From Microbacterium wangchenii (GTDB lineage Bacteria > Actinomycetota > Actinomycetes > Actinomycetales > Microbacteriaceae): DNA of 64,000 bases. The DNA lies in contig NZ_CP038266.1 in the NCBI RefSeq assembly GCF_004564355.1, positions 2,790,001 through 2,854,000 of the forward strand, given 5' to 3'. The notes beneath the pieces were generated by a model. The model was not told the origin of the DNA and did no database searches. It was given only the letters and a program-made list of their open reading frames with translations. How positions within the stretch are numbered: the stretch's first letter is position 1; each line of letters starts with the position of its first letter. Below, in pieces: positions 62,384 to 64,000 of the stretch. The translations under genes and the position numbers were made by a program.

Positions 62384-63477
62384 CCCCTCCCGTCCCCTAC
62401 CCCGCCGAGCGGCCGTGGTTCCGCACGCCCCGCGGGCTGGGCACCCTCGCCCTCCTGCTCGTCGGCGTGTGCATCCCCTTCCTGGTGAGCGACTACGACC
62501 TCTTCAACGCCACCCGGGTGCTCGCCATCGCCCTCGGCGTCGCCGGGCTCAACCTCCTCGTCGGCTTCTCCGGGCAGATCAGCGTCGGTCACGGCGCGAT
62601 CTTCGGCATCGGCGGGTACACGACCATGCTGATGATGCTGAACCTCGACACGCCGTGGCCGCTCGCGCTCGTCAGCAGCGTCGGAGTCGGGCTGCTCGTG
62701 GGCGTCGTCATCGGGATCCCCGCCCTCAAGCTCGGCGGTCTCAACCTCGGTCTGTTCACGATCGCGATCGCCGCCGTCTTCCCCCTGCTGATGAGCAGGT
62801 TCAGCGACGTCACCGGCGGCACGGTCGGGCTCGCGCTGCCGACCTCTCCCTTCACGGCGACGGCCGGCCTCACCTCCGCCCAGCTCGGCTTCCTCTTCGC
62901 CCTGCTGGCGCTGGCCGGCACCCTGGGGCTCCTGCGCAACCTCACCACCGGGCGGTTCGGCCGCGCCTACGCGGCCGTGCGCACGAACCGGATCCTCGCG
63001 ATGGCCAACGGCGTGCGCGTTCCTCAGCTGAAGCTCATCGCATTCGTCATCAGCGCCGCCGTGGCCGGATTCGGCGGCGGGATCCTCGTGCTCGTCCTGA
63101 CGGTGGCGACCCCCGACAGTTATCTCCTGACGTTCTCGCTGATCCTGCTCATGGCCACCACCGTCGGGGGCAACCGGTCCTGGATCGGCGCGATCGTCGG
63201 CGCCGGCATCGTCGTCTACCTGCCCGATTTCGCCAGCGACATCCTGCCCGGTCAGGCCTCCGGCCAGTTCGCGCAGCTCATCTTCGCGGTGCTGCTGGCG
63301 GTGTGCCTCATCTTCGCGCCGGGCGGTCTCGCCGGCTGGAGCTCGTCGCTGGCACGGCGTGCGCGCGGGCTCGCCGTCCGGCGAGCGCCTGCGACCGAGT
63401 CCCCCGCCGCATCCGCGCACCCGGAACCGAAACCCGAATCACCACCCGCACTCACACGAAAGGAAGCGAATCGCTGA
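62380..63477 (+). CDS. LivM-type ABC transporter permease
   Basis: This 365-residue membrane protein has the LLVGFSGQISVGHGAIFGIGGY motif of LivM permeases, about ten helices, and a proline-rich cytoplasmic tail of 35 residues that is longer than usual. The GTG at 62380 overlaps the LivH-type stop (GTGA). Confidence 0.94.
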   Translation: MTPPVPYPAERPWFRTPRGLGTLALLLVGVCIPFLVSDYDLFNATRVLAIALGVAGLNLLVGFSGQISVGHGAIFGIGGYTTMLMMLNLDTPWPLALVSSVGVGLLVGVVIGIPALKLGGLNLGLFTIAIAAVFPLLMSRFSDVTGGTVGLALPTSPFTATAGLTSAQLGFLFALLALAGTLGLLRNLTTGRFGRAYAAVRTNRILAMANGVRVPQLKLIAFVISAAVAGFGGGILVLVLTVATPDSYLLTFSLILLMATTVGGNRSWIGAIVGAGIVVYLPDFASDILPGQASGQFAQLIFAVLLAVCLIFAPGGLAGWSSSLARRARGLAVRRAPATESPAASAHPEPKPESPPALTRKEANR

Positions 63478-64000
63478 TGAAGATGTCACGCCGAACTCGC
63501 CCCGCCCTCATCGCCGTCACCGCGGCGACCGCCCTCGCAATGCTGCTCGGGGGGTGCACCGGCCGGCAGGCCGCGACCGAGCCCGCCGAGGGCGCAGCCG
63601 ACGACAGCCCCATCGTCATCGGCGCCAGCTGGCCGCAGAGCGGACCGCTGGCCGCCGCGGCCGCGGGCCTGCACGGCTTCCAGGCCTACATCGAAGCCAC
63701 GAACGCCGACGGCGGCATCGACGGCCGGCAGATCGAGCTGGTCACCGCCGACGACGGCTACGACCCGGCCCGCCTGGCAGACAACCAGCGCAGCTTCGTC
63801 GAGAAGGACGGCGCCATCGCGGTGGTCAACTTCGGCGGCATCGCCGTCCCCGGCCGGCCGTACCTCAACGACAAGAAGGTCGCCCAGATCGCGCTGGCCG
63901 GGCAGACCCCGCTCAGCGACGTGGAGAACTTCCCGTACACGCGCGCCTTCTGGCCCGACGTGGCCTGGGAGGGCGAGCTGCACGCGCAGTGGCTGACCGA
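63477..64000 (+). CDS. Branched-chain-type ABC transporter substrate-binding lipoprotein, N-terminal part
   Basis: The gene is open to the end of the window (174 codons, no stop). It has a signal peptide with lipobox LLGGC (Cys33 or nearby), a short acidic linker and the LivK-type opening PIVIGASWPQSGPLAAAAAGLHG with IDGRQIELVTADDGYDPARLADNQR. It is the solute binder of the preceding transporter. The AAAGGAAG site precedes the ATG at 63477, which overlaps the LivM-type stop by one base. Ligand could be an amino acid, amide or aromatic compound. Confidence 0.94.
   Translation, partial: MKMSRRTRPALIAVTAATALAMLLGGCTGRQAATEPAEGAADDSPIVIGASWPQSGPLAAAAAGLHGFQAYIEATNADGGIDGRQIELVTADDGYDPARLADNQRSFVEKDGAIAVVNFGGIAVPGRPYLNDKKVAQIALAGQTPLSDVENFPYTRAFWPDVAWEGELHAQWLT

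Overview
The window is about 64 kb of high-GC chromosomal DNA from an actinobacterium, most likely a Microbacterium or close relative in Microbacteriaceae. The support is very high GC, dense packing with ATGA/TGATG stop-start overlaps, frequent GTG starts, an actinobacterial lysC with an internal beta-subunit start, a dnaX-recR pair, a DUF222/HNH protein and the DUF7882 small protein family. There is no transposase, phage gene, CRISPR array or plasmid function, so this reads as ordinary chromosome with accessory metabolic and stress blocks.

Region 1 (1-9.9 kb) is housekeeping: the end of a DUF1295 membrane protein, then a minus-strand series galE, tdk, mqo, asd, lysC, an EamA exporter, recR and dnaX. 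galE and mqo appear to be leaderless. lysC and asd are the first two steps of the aspartate pathway.

Region 2 (9.9-16.7 kb) is a sugar or sugar-alcohol uptake and oxidation operon on the minus strand: zinc dehydrogenase, ribose-type ABC ATPase, permease and lipoprotein, then an SDR dehydrogenase. A divergent SorC-family regulator shares a 14-bp palindrome with it. Region 3 (16.7-23.6 kb) holds a GH65 disaccharide phosphorylase with a beta-phosphoglucomutase-like HAD protein, then pta-ackA and the signal recognition particle RNA gene ffs.

Region 4 (23.8-28.6 kb) is a MoxR-DUF58-transglutaminase set and tRNA-Ser(GGA). Region 5 (28.6-34.2 kb) is copper resistance (CopB-like and CopA-like P-type ATPases, CopZ, CsoR) and a universal stress protein. 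Region 6 (34.2-41.5 kb) is a LacI-controlled, tightly overlapping catabolic operon: MFS transporter, amidohydrolase, agmatine-deiminase-like enzyme and amidase, followed by arsenate reductase. It is the best candidate here for an undescribed pathway.

Region 7 (41.6-56.7 kb) is a stress and accessory block: SulP transporter, two PPOX proteins, Acr3-like and ChrA transporters, a metallo-hydrolase, an SDR, DUF2231, Mn catalase, a three-gene unit (heme-oxygenase-like metalloprotein, CDGSH Fe-S protein, glycosyltransferase), a zinc dehydrogenase, an AraC regulator and a luciferase-like oxidoreductase. Region 8 (56.7-59.7 kb) has a strong promoter with a 12-bp-arm palindrome driving a membrane protein/XRE pair, an oxidoreductase and a DUF222-HNH protein. 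Region 9 (59.9-64 kb) is a branched-chain-amino-acid-type ABC importer whose binding protein runs off the end. The only gap between protein genes longer than 300 bases (23490-23814) contains ffs and its promoter.
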